A DNA stretch of 64,000 nt from positions 663,098-727,097 of the forward strand of contig OX621164.1 in the NCBI GenBank assembly GCA_951640195.1. The letters are read 5' to 3'. Below the pieces are notes generated by a model, which did no database searches, had not been told where the DNA came from, and was given only the letters and a program-made list of their open reading frames with translations. Shown piece after piece: positions 37,771-53,888 of the stretch. The stretch's first letter is position 1. Every line of letters starts with the position of its first letter. This DNA is from Porpolomopsis calyptriformis. Lineage: Eukaryota; Basidiomycota; Agaricomycetes; Agaricales; Hygrophoraceae. The translations under genes were made by a program, and so were the position numbers.

Positions 37771-39795
37771 ATGGGCAAGATTAGCACCCCCGGACTTCCC
37801 GTTCCATCCAAGCAGTCGGTTCCGCCCCAGTCGATCTCTGGTCTTCCAACCGAGAGCAACAATGACCATCCGTATTACAACGATGTCCATATGGAGACGA
37901 TCAACGCGTCGACTGTAGGGATGCCCGACATTCGGATGGCAACCGCAAAGGGTCTCACAGCTAATGAGGACGTCAGAATGCAAACCGCAAGAGGAGGCCC
38001 GACTTTGAAACAGGACAAGCTTAAGTTGTGGCAAAAGGAACTTCTGGAGAGTCATGAAGTCAAACGAAAAGCGACGGTTGCTCAGTTGTGTGAGTAAGCA
38101 TTCCCCATGGTGTTTCTGGTACGCAAGTAATCGTTCAGTTGCGATCCCGATCTCCTATTTTAAAATTCTGTGCTAACGGTAAAGTTGCCAGATTTTTTCG
38201 ATTATTACTTCCAGACCCTGGGATATCTGGCAGGACGCAAGGAACGTCGTGCAAAATTCGACCGTGATACCTCCGCCCGCGATCTTAAACCGGCTGAACA
38301 TGCAAAAGAATTCAAATCGTACTGTGGCCGCGAACGTGTTCTTCTTAGAAAGCGTCGGGCTAAACTACGAGTCGACCAATTTCACATTATGACGCAAATC
38401 GGCCAAGGTGGGTACGGTGACGTCTTCCTGGCCAGAAGGCTGGAAACTGGAGAAGTTTGTGCATTGAAAAAGATGAGGAAGCGAACTCTGTCCAAGATGG
38501 GCGAGGTGACAACTCTCAGTTCTTTCTACACCCCGATCACGAAATTAAAGTTAGGTTCATCACGTTCTCGTCGAACGAGACATCCTGACTTCAACTAAAA
38601 CGCCATGGCTCGTCCAACTTCTTTATGCCTTCCAAGATCCGGAACATGTTTACCTGGCGATGGAATATGTTCCTGGCGGCGACTTCCGCACCTTGTTGAA
38701 TAATTCCGGCATTCTCAAGGAAGAATGTGCTCGTTTCTATATCAGCGAAATGTTTGCGGGCGTGAATGAGCTGCACAAATTGGGGTACATTCATCGCGAC
38801 CTCAAGCCTGAGGTGTGGCAGCAGAATGGCTCAAACATGGATGACGTCTGATCTCGTCTTAATCAGAACTTCTTAATTGATAGCACTGGTCACGTCAAGC
38901 TCACTGACTTTGGCTTAGCCACTGGAGCGCTCAATCCGAGGCTTATCGAGTCTCTCAAAGCCAAGGTTAGTCCGCCGTGATCCCGCTATTGCCATGGGAG
39001 TCCATGTTAACTATACCGATCCCATTCCAGCTCGACAAAGTCAAAGAAAACCCCATCATTCATCGGTCGACCCTCGAACGTCGTTCAATCTATCGCTCCA
39101 TTCGGAATGAAGATCCACGATACGCAGATTCGGTTGTCGGTTCACCAGACTATATGGCGCCTGAGGTGCTCCGCCAAAAGCCGTACACCTATTCCGTTGA
39201 CTATTGGTCTCTCGGTTGTATTCTTTTTGAATTTTTGGCTGGCTTTCCACCGTTTAGTGGAGGCACGCCGCAAGAAACATGGACAAACCTCAAAAACTGG
39301 ACAAAAGTCCTCAGACGACCGGAATACATCAATCCGGAGGATCTCATTTTTAACATGACAGATGTTGCCTGGGATGCAATTTGCAAGTATGTCCAGAGAT
39401 TATTGTCACTGATCGCAAAGTTACTGACCGTTCATCAAACTAGTCTGATTGCTCACTCTAGTGTGCGCTATTCCAGTCTTGCTCAACTCACCAGCCATGC
39501 CTTCTTCGATCAAGTCCAATGGGATGATTTGCGTAGAGTAGTAGCACCTTTCGTCCCTTCGTTAGACTCGGAAATCGACGCCGGTTATTACGATGACTTT
39601 ACCTCTATCGAAGACATGGCCAAGTACACCGAGGTAAAGGCGAAACAGCAGAAAGTCGAAAAGGTCAAGGAGCAGCAAGGATCATTTGGGAGAGGTGTGT
39701 GGGTTGGATTCACATTTGGAAAGAATGGCCCGGGTGCCAAGTCTATGGGGGGAGGAGGGCATGACGATGGCGGCGGGATGGCCACGATTTTCTAA
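37771..39795 (+). CDS. DBF2: DBF2-type NDR/LATS kinase of the mitotic exit network
   Basis: The start is ATG 37771 (MGKISTPGLP). The N-terminal regulatory region includes the MOB-binding helices (FDYYFQTLGYLAGRKERR). Kinase domain: GQGGYGDVF, CALKKM, HRDLKPEN, LTDFGLA, the long NDR-type insert between DFG and APE, then GSPDYMAPEVL with the activation-loop Ser. The C-terminal hydrophobic motif GVWVGFTFGK carries the phospho-Thr. Introns at 38090-38191, about 38503-38553, near 38812, near 38967 and near 39387. All catalytic residues are present. A polyglycine tail ends at TAA 39793. Confidence 0.88.
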
Positions 39796-39959
39796 GTTTC
39801 CACACCTTTCACTTATACCGATAAAGACACCCATATTTATATTGGTAGAGACGACAAAACGAATCATTCAATTCGAATTTATGGTCACTCACGCGAGTAC
39901 ATACATAATGCGTTATCACAACAAAGTCGCAAATTACAACAAGAAAAATACCCATTTAT

Positions 39960-42012
39960 TCACTGGTCTCCCACTTGTTTGTCCACAGGTTGAATATGGC
40001 CTGAGTCATCCATGCGGAGACTGGATGCAGTGTTGTGAATAATAATGACCGAATGAACGGTTGCCGTACTTACATTGTCTCATCGGCAAGATCGGTATGG
40101 TCCTTGACACGAATGTAAATCACTGGCAGAAGGAACACCAAGCCTGCGAGAAGAAGGATCCACGTTGACAAAAAGATATTCATATATCTTATACGGTAAG
40201 AGACTCAGTTAAAGAGACCATGGTGTAGATGTTATACACCCACGGTGTCTTGACTGCATCCGCCCTCCAGACGACTGCACCGCCCGCTGACTGGATCGAT
40301 TTATCTTGACAGGGACAACGGAGTTGGGGGTTGTGAGTGGAGATGCCAGGAGCTAGAAGGACGTACAAATTCCCGTAAAGTAGGCCAACTTGGCAGGATC
40401 GTTCGACATGACGCCCAAAACCCAATAAGCGGCAGTCTGCCACATAGCGTCTAGGAAGCTACAGAAGACAAAGAGTAAAAGGTGCGCTGGATAACCCCTG
40501 TCGTTGATGTCCATCTTAGACGAATCCGAGGGTATGCTCTCTCTCGTGTACGCCCTGGAAGCAAGCGAGGGATGAGAAGTCGGCGATGTGAAGAAGAGAT
40601 TTGCTGACCTTTGATAGAAATATGCCCAGATGTGCACGATCCAGACCAGAGCGAATAGGACGAGCCATCCTGCAAACGCCCGCAGACGGCGACTCAGACT
40701 CTTCTTGTCGAGAAGCAATCCGATCGCAATGGAGCCAAAGATCTGAAACATCCAGTAAACAAGATTGTTGAGACATCGGGTACGAATGTTGAAGAGGGCA
40801 GAATTATAGTCGTTGAATTCTGGACACAGATGTGTGAGCAAAGAGGTAAACTGGTAGGGAAGACTAACGCCAAGTATAGAACCAGTTGCTGGCAAAGAAC
40901 ATAGGGAAAAGAAGGAGGATCAATGGGTCAGTCCTAACTGCAACCCAGAGACCGTAAATTTCAATCTTCCATGACGGATGACGGGGAGTGGAGACTTTGC
41001 TCCCGTCTGTACGGATCATCTTGTTGGGATCGGCCATGAGAAGGGGGATAAGGACGCCGATACTAGCGAGGACGAGGAACACGATCTGTGTGCAGAAACG
41101 AGAATGAGGGGAACCCGAGAAAGAAAAAAAAATACAAACATAAGTGCCATTCCCAACTGGATCGAAAAGGTGGATTTCACTTTTGGGAAGCCGGTATTGG
41201 AACATACGGCGACTTACCAGAATTAGCCTGGGTGGAAAATAATGATGATGGAAAAGAGGTGGAGAGGATGAGGGGAGGAGGAGGGAAATAAAATACATAT
41301 ATACCTTGGAATGGATATTCTGGCCAAGAGAAACGGCGGCGCCGACGACGCCACCCAAATTGAAAATGGCCCAAAAGACGCCAATGTACGTACCCTTTTG
41401 GCTTTCGGTAGGATAAGCCAACATGAGCGAACCTTGGGCGGTCCACAAGAGGCCGGCACAAATGCCGAGGATGGTGCCGGCAGCGATAACGAAAGGACTA
41501 TCCTTTTGGGTGATGTTGACCGCTCTACGTCGAGGGATCGGAAAGGGTGACCAGAAAAAGAGAAAGTCGCTGAGAGGGCTCACAGGAAAGAGCCGATATA
41601 CAAAGCATAACCTATGGTGCCTAAGAGGAGAGTCAAACGAGGTCCCAATTTATTGTTGATCGAACTGGGGAGGACGGGCGCAAGTACGAACAGGTCAATG
41701 TGAGAAACGATTGTTTTTTGTACACAACTGGAGTACGCCTCACCCGGAAAAGGACGCGGCAAAAGCAAAAGTGGCATAAAGGGCAGCATTGGCGTTTGCG
41801 CCGGTGGTCGAATCGATTTGACCACCACCACCAAGACCGTTCAAGGCATTAAACGAACCTGGACACATGAAGCAAACCAAGCCTAACATGGCTATCTGGG
41901 TGAGCGGATGATAATATATTCCCTTGATGCCCGTTGGAGGTTCGAAGGCGACGGGAGCTGGCTGGAAGGCATTATCAGTTCCACTGCTACAACCCTTCTC
42001 GTTGTCCGACAT
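39960..42012 (-). CDS. UNC93-like major facilitator superfamily transporter
   Basis: The start is ATG 42012 (MSDNEKGCSSG). Membrane segments cover the protein: LTQIAMLGLVCFMCPGSF with the NALNGLGGGG motif typical of fungal UNC93-like proteins, GTIGYALYIGSF, GTILGICAGLLWTAQGS, YIGVFWAIFNLGGVVGAAV, VFLVLASIGVLIPLLM, DPLILLLFPMFFASNW, then the second bundle ending in STWILLLAGLVFLLPVIY. The tail is short and polar, stop TGA 39960. Six or more introns, one near 41230-41310 larger than average. Substrate unknown; relatives are implicated in ion transport or channel regulation. Confidence 0.82.
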
Positions 42013-42320
42013 GTCTGAACAGACGGGAAGGACTAGACGAGGAGAAGAAAGAGAGGGGGGATTGGGAGGCGAGAGAAGTCAACATTCGGATAAGCTTAAG
42101 AATGGGTGGCTGTCACGGGCGATGTGCAGAATTTAGGATATGTCGCATGATGAATTCAACAGAAATTTGGTCAGAGCAGCTACTGGCTGTCTGGTGCTAT
42201 ATTTTATAACGAGAGATGGATACATTAATACCTGAATTATTACGACAATGCTGGTGAGGTTATATGGTCCGCATCCACGAAATGCACGTACTCAATCCAA
42301 TGTAAGAATTGTATTGTCTT
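42013..42320. other. Intergenic: UNC93-like promoter side and PRP16 3' flank
   Basis: No ORF with family signals or RNA gene was seen in these 308 bp. Both neighbours are transcribed leftward, so it holds the UNC93-like gene's 5' control region and the end of PRP16 transcription. Confidence 0.45.
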
Positions 42321-46132
<3,812 letters not shown>

Positions 46133-46216
46133 GGCGCGTCGCGTGATGTGACATTTATTGTCACACCTAAGTCTGCCTGATATCTGACTTTTCGTTTTCA
46201 CCGAGCGTTACGGCAC
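46133..46216. promoter_or_regulatory. 84-bp bidirectional promoter between PRP16 and SMN
   Basis: Two genes of RNA splicing (spliceosome remodelling and snRNP assembly) diverge from this gap. No TATA box is evident. Confidence 0.5.
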
Positions 46217-47238
46217 ATGCGCCAACTAGTTTCATACGACGATATCACGCCATGTCAAGAAGGGGAAGAGACTCAAATTAGAGGACTAGAAGAGAGTCCT
46301 TGTTCATCTCCACCGAAAAAGCGCAAGCGATCTAATCAAAAGCGCAAGCCTGCATGGGATCAACAATTCGGAGAGGAAGCAAGGGATTACGGCGAAAAAA
46401 ATATTGATGCCTTGCCTAGTCAATCTGGGATTCTCATTCCCGGGCCAAGCGAACAGCATGCAGCAGTCGGCGAGGACGAAGGAGAGGGCCAAGAATTGAC
46501 GTACGAGGAGATTTGGGACGATTCTGCACTTATCAATGCTTGGAATGCCGCAACAGAAGAGTATGAGGTATTTTTGTTCGCTGTCTATACGTTTTGCCCA
46601 TTCATCAACATCACCGCTTAGGCTTTTCATGGTAAAAACAAACATTGGAAAAAAGATCCCGTCCATAAGTCCACTTTGTACGTGCTAGATGCGCCCATTC
46701 CTCTTTATCCATTCAGCTTCTAATCGCGCTTATTAGTTGGCACACCTCTCTCTCCCTTCCGAATAAAAGAAATGCAATCAATCCCTCCAGCAGAGAAACC
46801 TCGAAGTCATTCTCTCCCGTGGACGAACCTCCTGATGGTGACGGAGCCGCTGAAGACAATTCTCAACCGTTAGATTTCGACACATTTTTTCCAACCCATG
46901 ATCCCTCACTGGGATTTACTCTGCCGCAACTGCCTTCTATGCTGCCACACGACCATTTCGCGAATCACCCGCAACATGGGCCAGGGTACATGGTCGACCG
47001 AGATAAGGCCTTCGCCAGTGCTCTAGGAGCAATGTACTGGGTTGGATATTGGACTGCAATATTCCACGTAGGTTCTTACTGCACTCTTTGTCTTGTGAAA
47101 ATAATTGTCTGTTGAGAATAGTGTAGGAAAAATGACCAACCGACTTCAGGTATCGAACGCAAGTCTGATCCTGACGAAAATGCTGAATATAGTGCTGACC
47201 GAAGCGACGTGGAGGATTTCGTCCCTACTCAACGCTGA
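46217..47238 (+). CDS. SMN1: Survival motor neuron (SMN) homolog
   Basis: SMN loads Sm proteins on snRNAs. The start is ATG 46217 (MRQLVSYDD). A basic patch (PPKKRKRSNQKRK) is followed by the Gemin2-binding segment EEIWDDSALINAWNAA, which mirrors the conserved IWDD.AL motif. Exons 3-4 give a Pro-rich linker and the YG box (ALGAMYWVGYWTAIF), the oligomerisation helix. No Tudor domain is visible, as in some fungal SMN proteins. Introns: 46570-46621, about 46680-46736 and about 47071-47123; the last leads to an acidic tail ending TGA 47236. Confidence 0.8.
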
Positions 47239-47392
47239 TGACCGACGCCCGTGGCCTTGTTTTCTCCCGCATCTGACCGTGTCATTTGTGGTCGCAGTTG
47301 TGCCGTCCAAGCGGTGACATCACAAGAAACCTTGGTCTCGAGCTTTTACGGGAGAAGTTTAAATCTTGCCTACACCATTGGGATGTACCATA

Positions 47393-48756
47393 CTACATGA
47401 AAAGATAATTGATTAGTTCGGTGACTACTTTTACATTGACACTATTCCCAATGAGTCTGTATTTCGTTTTGGTCGTAATACCGGGCGGCCAACGAAAGGT
47501 TTCTTCTGACGAGTCAAGCTGGAAGCATGAGATTCGTAGTAGCTCAGCCGGAGTAAAATACCGCAGTTGCAAAGGCCGGAGGATGTCAATGGCATTCAGA
47601 TCATCTTTTACTTGGGCTTGAAGGAATCTGTCAAAAGTGAGCTTTGTCTTGAAAAAATTCACATTCAGATGAAATTGACAGCAAAGGGTGAAGCACTTAC
47701 GTCCAGATTCTCATTTATCTGTAAAATTGAACCTGCTCGTTCAACTAATTTGGTGTAACCTACAATGATGTAACTCGCTTGGGTCATGGTTTACTGGAAT
47801 ACGAGGGATACCTCGGGTGAAGCAACAACTCCTCCGAGATGTGGGGAGTACGATGTCGAATAATCGACCCCATTTCATCAAAACGCGGTCAGGAACCAAA
47901 TAAAGGGAGTGGTTTCCACCATCATCGTCGTCCAGATACTGTCTTATTTGCTTTACAGCATGACACAACTCTATGGAGGGTTTCGAGCCATTCCGGCCGC
48001 CCTCTTGAATTGGCCGAGGAATGTGCCTCCATATTTTATCGTCCGCTGTCTGTGAACACGGAAAATGCACTGGCCCCATCTTAGCAAGCAGGTAGTAACG
48101 CAAGCGAGAGTTCGGAACGCCAAATTGCAAGGGCGTCAGAAGACATTCGAATGTTTGGTACTGCAGGGTTTTGAGAGTCGATAGTAGCTGCTGTTTCGTG
48201 TCGGATGTCTTTGGGATGACCATTCAATTAAGCCGTTGCTTGAGCTATATGTAACAGCTACCTCAAATCCGGCGACATTTTCTACCAGTAAATATCGAGG
48301 GTGAGCATTCCTGGAAATGAGGTCCGGAAGTAAGATTTCAAAAAGGTGAATGAAAGGTGTTGCTCGAGGATCTGCCGATCCTGTTCCTGATGACAAGATA
48401 GTATATGGTTGGCAAGGAGGCGACATTAGCCATAGGTCGGCCCGCAGCAAAGCTAAGGAAGAGGTCGTCAATTTTGAGATATCCGCCTGTGAACATGATA
48501 ACGACAGCCGAACACACAGAATTGGGGAAGTAATGCCCACTTGTATAACGACATCGTCGTAATTCAGTGAGTAAACTTGACATGCCATTTTGTCAAAATC
48601 GTAGGCTCGGACAACGGTGCCATTCACATTGCTCCGTTCAAATGCCAGCCGCAAACCACCTGAGTAGTTAGTGGAGTGAGGACCAGGTCAGAGCAAGTTG
48701 ACTGATGCAGTATCCAAACCTATCCCGCTGAAAAATTCCAAAGCTCTGATTGGCAT
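47393..48756 (-). CDS. DNMT2: DNMT2-type tRNA cytosine-5 methyltransferase
   Basis: The start is ATG 48756 (MPIRALEFFSGIG); an intron splits the SAM-binding FSGIGGLR motif. The catalytic PPCQPYT (motif IV) and ENVAGFE (motif VI) follow. The target-recognition region includes FGVPNSRLRYYLLAK, and the C-terminus has RYFTPAELLRISCF and RLIGNSVNVKVV (motif X). This order and size mark DNMT2/TRDMT1, which methylates C38 of tRNA-Asp; PPCQPYT and the motif IX-X spacing fit DNMT2 rather than genome-defence DNA methyltransferases. Stop at 47393. About 390 residues after splicing. Confidence 0.9.
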
Positions 48757-49002
48757 TGCTGGAGATGCGGAATCCTTCCTTTCGCGCCAAGTGGGGTTTC
48801 GCGATCACTTGCTGCAATTTGAGGTTACGTAATTGGTTTTTCGCGGCCTGTGTTGGATTCGCCTGGATCTCACTCAGTCGGATGCCCGAACTTCACAATC
48901 TCTAAATTAACTCATTAAATTTCTGGGTTAGGGGTTCGTTGAAAACACATCTGGAGAGCAGACGTTATCAAGAAACACGGAACCTCGAATTACAAAGGAT
49001 AC

Positions 49003-49590
49003 CATGAAGTCTGTAACCACACCCCCTTCAATTCCTCTTGTCGTTTGACCATAAAATTAGCTTTGAACACCCTCCAGCTGAATGTTCATCGCTGGATCCT
49101 TCAAGGCCGTATTCTCATTTGCCGACTCCTCAGAGGTAAGATCGACGCCATCGAACCAATCCTCTCATTATATTGTCCCGATAGCCCCAAAAGTGTCGGT
49201 CAGTATGTTGGTTCAACGTATCCACCAGAATCACCACTTGCCAGGTACGCTGCTGGCCGCGTTCTCCGTTTTTGGGTCATACACATTACTTGTCAGTTTA
49301 CAAACTTGCGGTAAATCGCTGCCATGTTCTACTGCACCAAAACAGTCTTACCGGCCGACGTACGTCCTTGACATCCACACTTTCATGTTCGGTGATGGGG
49401 AATACTGCACAGGTTGAATTTTCCTAGTCATTCGCCTTCTAGGGTTCAACAAACTATGACGCCTGACTCTAGGTGAACACACTCGCGCATTCCGCCAATT
49501 CAAGCAAACTAACTGTCTCATATTGATAGTCCAATCTTTCCAAGGAATGCTCCCGCTAGATATAGGTATGCTGCTGAGATCTTACCTCGA
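49003..49590 (+). CDS. Unrecognised small multi-exon gene
   Basis: No family was recognised. A chain of short exons with GT/AG borders can be joined in one frame: a start near 49003 (MKSVTTPPS), then LNTLQLNVHRWILQGR, an intron at about 49137-49187, KVSVSMLVQRIHQN, two more introns near 49242-49292 and 49310-49347, YVLDIHTFMFGDGE, and a hydrophobic end with CLILIVQSF before TAA 49592. It ends only 2 bp before the ATG of the PHD-finger gene on the same strand, so it could also be part of that gene's 5' region. The exon borders are guesses. Confidence 0.35.
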
Positions 49591-49593
49591 TTA

Positions 49594-52012
49594 ATGAAAC
49601 TCACCTCCGGTCCCTCGAAAACTGCTTCCAGAGCCGTGCCCTCAGAGTATGTAACGATTCAATCATTTTTTTTTACATTCACCAATAAAAAGTCTAGTAC
49701 CTCATTTGAGCCACTTGCCTCAAGTCTCGCCCCAGCTTATCGGATTTCTTCCCCTTTTTCTCACCTATCTGAACCCCACTCAAGTGCTCGCCTCTCTTCG
49801 CCCTTTATCGATAAGCTCCAATCAATGGATCAACCGAAGCCTGCGACACTTAAGTTTCTACCGGCATCTCCCAGGTCCAATGATCGACTCCAAATCGATG
49901 ATGTTTTCTCTTCGAATCCAATCGCGCCCGCATCCACCCCACCTTCATCGCCACCACCCAGAGGCAACGAAATAGAGAGCAGTCGTCCCCAAAGGTCGAA
50001 GACCAAGGCATTTCAATCTCAAGACGCAGAGAGTCGGCGCCCTGAATATCTGCAACGTGCAAAGCGTTCCCTTTCGTTGTCGGATCCGTTTTTAAACGAA
50101 GATCGAGAGGCGGAGGACCACAGGCCAGTTCTTTCTAACGTTGGAATAACCGCGAGTCCCAATAAAGGAAGGAGACTCAAGCTATTTCAAGAGACGTCCG
50201 AAGAGAGTTTTGAGGAAAGTCTCATGGCAGGTGGCTATGGACGATATGTGAGTATCGTAATCCACAGATTTCTCCTTAGCTTAAGATTGACGAAATCTGA
50301 TGCACTAGCAAACAACCGACTGGTTACAGCATCCTTTACCCACCCCCGGCTCTGCTGGTCCATCTAACGTGATTTCATTGCTGGAAAATGAGGCTGTACC
50401 AACCCCCAAGGAACTGAAGAAAATGAGACGTCTTGCAGCCTTTCGAGAGTCTTCATCTGTGGCTGGGTTTACCAGCAAGCTTTACCCTGTTGAAATGGAA
50501 GGGAAAGGAAGGGTATTGTACGACGTTTGCCTCGAAGACCCCGGGTTAACAAAAGAGACACCACCTATCAGGAAGCGTGGCCATCCCCGCAACAAGAAGG
50601 GGGTTATTCCGAATTTTTCTTTCAAGGATCAACCATCGGTGGTTGATCGAGCAGAGCTTGACCGACCGAATTGGCCGGACTCAGAGTTCCCTTGGCGTTT
50701 ACGGTTGGAAGAACGTATCCAACTAGCAAGAACCGAAGAAAGTCATCGGCTAAAGTGGATTGAAAATTTCTTAGATCGTGACAGTGACGAAGAAGAGGAG
50801 GACGAGGAAGAAATATCACCTACCCTGGCCTGGAGTCAAGGTTATGGTGACCTCCAGACGCCCTCCAGATTTGGGCGGGGCAAGATGGTACCATTAATAG
50901 CCAATCCCGCTGAGCCCATCACGTCCTCTCTGCAGCGACAAAGCACTCTTTTCCCGAGCGACCCAGCCGATGCCAGGACTGCCTTGATGTCCAAGAAGTC
51001 AGTTCGATCGTTTTCGTACCGTCAGAGGCGTCAAGCGAGGAGTAAAAAGGACCGAAATAACAATTACGACGAGTGTGAGGAAGAGACAGTTTGTCTCTGC
51101 AACAGTCGCGACGACGGGCGAGAGCTGGTGCAATGCGACAGCTGCCAAACATGGTATCATCTGCAATGCATCGGAATCAAGAGTATTGCTGAACTGGGAA
51201 GAGAAGAAGACCCATGGTATTGCAACAAATGTACACCGATGTTAACCGGGGCATCATCATCGGCTGTGGAACAACTGCGCGAACCAGCCTTCGCACGAAT
51301 GGAGGATGAACCTACTGCGAACCCTTCCGTTGATTTACCATTTTTTCAACCATCCCCGCAAGACTCTTTGATGACCGCGTGGGGTTTTCAACCTCCTACG
51401 ACCCCTACACGAGGAAGTCATTTTGGTGATGGATTTCCATCCGGATCTTCGTGGAACGACACCCGGAATGGCCCAGTAACACCACGCCGTCCGTCTTCCA
51501 GTGCACGCGTATATTCGACACTTGGAGCATTGGAACACTTTGGGGACGAAGAGTCTCCTTTCGATCCAACCTCTACCCCTTCTAGGGGAATCAACTTTGG
51601 GAGTTCTTCCGCAACTCCGAAGAATCACGTTTGGTCTTTCCGTCCTAATGGATTGTTCCAAACACCATCCAAGCAGGGGTGGGCGGTATCCAGTAAGGCG
51701 TTGGGCGTTGGTGCATTCTCGTCCTCGACAAATGATGAACCAACTTCAAGTGCCCCCAGTTACCAGAATTCGCATTCATACGATGACTCTCCCATTCGCC
51801 GCACCAAGTCAGGGGATGGCTCAAAGTCCACCTCATCACGCAGACTTTTACAATCTCCAGTGGAGTCACGATTGTTTGCCAACTCACACCCTTCTCTGGA
51901 CATTCCGTCAAATTCTGGCTGGAGCATATCTGAGCCTCTGCAAGATACAGTACCGGCTTCATGTGATGAAAATAATGTCTCTCCCTCCCCACTTCTACAT
52001 GAGTTGATATAG
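49594..52012 (+). CDS. PHD-finger protein
   Basis: The start is ATG 49594 (MKLTSGPS). Introns lie at about 49650-49696 and 50248-50328. A long, disordered Ser/Pro-rich N-terminal half has basic patches (KRGHPRNKKG) and an acidic run of Asp/Glu (about 50785-50815). The PHD finger is at about 51093-51230: CLCNS, ELVQCDSC, WYHLQC, WYCNKC, the Cys4-His-Cys3 pattern with the Trp before the last Cys pair. PHD fingers read histone H3 tails. The C-terminal half is low-complexity with repeated [TS]P sites. Nuclear chromatin role likely; exact orthologue not assigned. Confidence 0.82.
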
Positions 52013-52428
52013 GTTCGTTCTCCCTCACAGTGTCAAAGCGTGGTTATTAATCACCGAAGATTGTAACGTGCAACAGTGTAATACTTTGCTCTCCAATTGC
52101 TATCATATCTTAATATGATCTTATAATCACTATTTGGGATTAGTTTAATCTTACCTGGTACATTAGCTGCCCCACCTCAAACTTTGTGGAATCATCAGTG
52201 GTTTACTGATAGTGGCGTTGGGGGTGCAACGCTGATATCATGGGTGCATACGATGGTCCACGTCCTCATCGGCATCCATGAATCACATTAAACTTTCTGT
52301 TGGATTATAATCCATGAATAAGTAAGTAGGTTATTGCCTACTGTAAGTCGGAAATGGTAATGGGTGGGATGCAATCTGTGCTTCAGGTTAGTACTACGCA
52401 GGCAGTACACAGTACTATGCTTAGACTT
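52013..52428. other. Convergent intergenic region between the PHD gene and AGE2
   Basis: AT-rich 3' flanks of two convergent genes, without a supportable ORF. A small hairpin GTAGG...CCTAC lies near 52325-52341. Confidence 0.45.
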
Positions 52429-53763
52429 CTATAGTCCACTACCCCACAAGTCTCCGAAAACGTCGTCCTTTTTCTCTGTAGACGCCCCGAGTAGGCCCCC
52501 GCTGGTGAGGAAACTTCCTATATTTGTCGACTCCCATATATTGCCAGTTCCGGAGTGGCGTGCTTGTTGCTGCTGAGATGGATCCCCCCACGACATTCCC
52601 TGTCCTTCGGTGGAGATGTTCCATCCAGGACTCGCACCCCAAGCGGTGATCCCGCTCGTGTTTATAGGTTGTGCGACTTGTTGGGGCTGAGGGTCACCAA
52701 AGTGATCCCATGAGGATTGTCGAACAGGCCCAGCATAAAAAGGGCCAAATGCAGATCCGGCTGCTGCTGGGGGAGGCGCGGAGAAAAGAGAAAGGATGTC
52801 CTGCTTAACATCCTTCTTAGAGTGTGCAGTTAAGTTATCGGCTGCTGAAGAAGATGCTGGAGGATGAAAGTCGAGACTGAACAGGCTATCGCCTAGTGGG
52901 GTTTGTTGTGGTTGGGCTGGCACACAAGATGCAGGCGCGATTGGAGGCTGAGGTTGATGGCTTTGATCAGCTAATGCAGTTGATAGAAGCTGATGCGGTT
53001 GTGGCTGAGTTGTGATAGGAGATGATACAACAGGCGGCGCAAGCCTGCGACCAGAAAGATTGTTGTCGAGAATATGAGTAGGGTGTGGGGAGGAGGATAC
53101 TGCGGGGGACTCTTTCTGAATATGCCCTGCGGAGATCGAGTCGTCATCAAGTACAGATGGATCAGAAGGAGGTGGTCCGTCCATTGCCCAACGTCGCGAT
53201 TCGTATTTCGACCGAATGAAAGACTCCATTTTACTGGAAGAGTTTTATGATATCAATTAGCACTCGAGAGCGGCAAGGAGGGAATGAGGCGCACTGGTCG
53301 GGTGGGACATGACCTGTTTTCAAGTGCGCTTCCCAGTAAAGGTTAGCACGTCTGTTACCCCAGTCCTGAATTGACTATGTGGGCACACATGAGATATTGC
53401 ATGACACAAATACAGGAGGGCTACCTTCATCTGGTCACTAGTCCAGGTATCAAGATCAATTGACTTGACTCTGCTGATATGTGTCCCCATACCGCGGTGA
53501 ATGCCCGAGCAACGGATACAGAGAAAGACACCGCTAAAGAAAAGTAAGAAGGGATAATCCGTGAGAGGAAATGGAAATTACAGATTCCAGGACGCCCATC
53601 GAGGGTCTGAAGAGACAGGTCACTAGAATGTCTGAAAGTGGTGCGAAAAATCATTACCATTGTGCTTGCAGTCTGCACAAAATTTGTTTTCTGGCCTCTT
53701 GACAAGTTCCCTGAGCATTCTTGCGTGTCTTTCGGTCGTATCCTTGTCCTGTCGAGACATCAT
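52429..53763 (-). CDS. AGE2: ArfGAP domain protein (AGE2/SMAP type)
   Basis: It stimulates GTP hydrolysis on Arf GTPases in trafficking. The start is ATG 53763 ([17 protein letters not shown]). The ArfGAP zinc finger is at the N-terminus: CADC, then CIRC with the CX2CX16CX2C spacing; the exon [19 protein letters not shown] carries the catalytic Arg region. [13 protein letters not shown] and NLYWEAHL follow. After [10 protein letters not shown] the C-terminal half is Gln/Pro/Ser-rich and disordered, ending in a GLLG...GDLWGSGL segment. Introns are short. This architecture matches yeast Age2. It diverges from CMK1, 125 bp between ATGs. Confidence 0.86.
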
Positions 53764-53888
53764 GGCGCTTTGGTGTGTAAAACACCCACATTCAACTCAG
53801 CCACCGCGGACACAGACACAGCCCCTGAACTGTGCAATTTATCCTCAACCACAATCGACGACGAGTGCTTATAATTCCTCAAGGGCTG

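Noticed and set aside
47393..48756. DNMT2 as the enzyme behind TGA mutations
   Set aside because: Motifs point to the tRNA-directed DNMT2 group; no sequence evidence links it to DNA.
52325..52341. Small hairpin as a regulatory RNA
   Set aside because: Too short, in an AT-rich 3' flank, and of a kind expected by chance.
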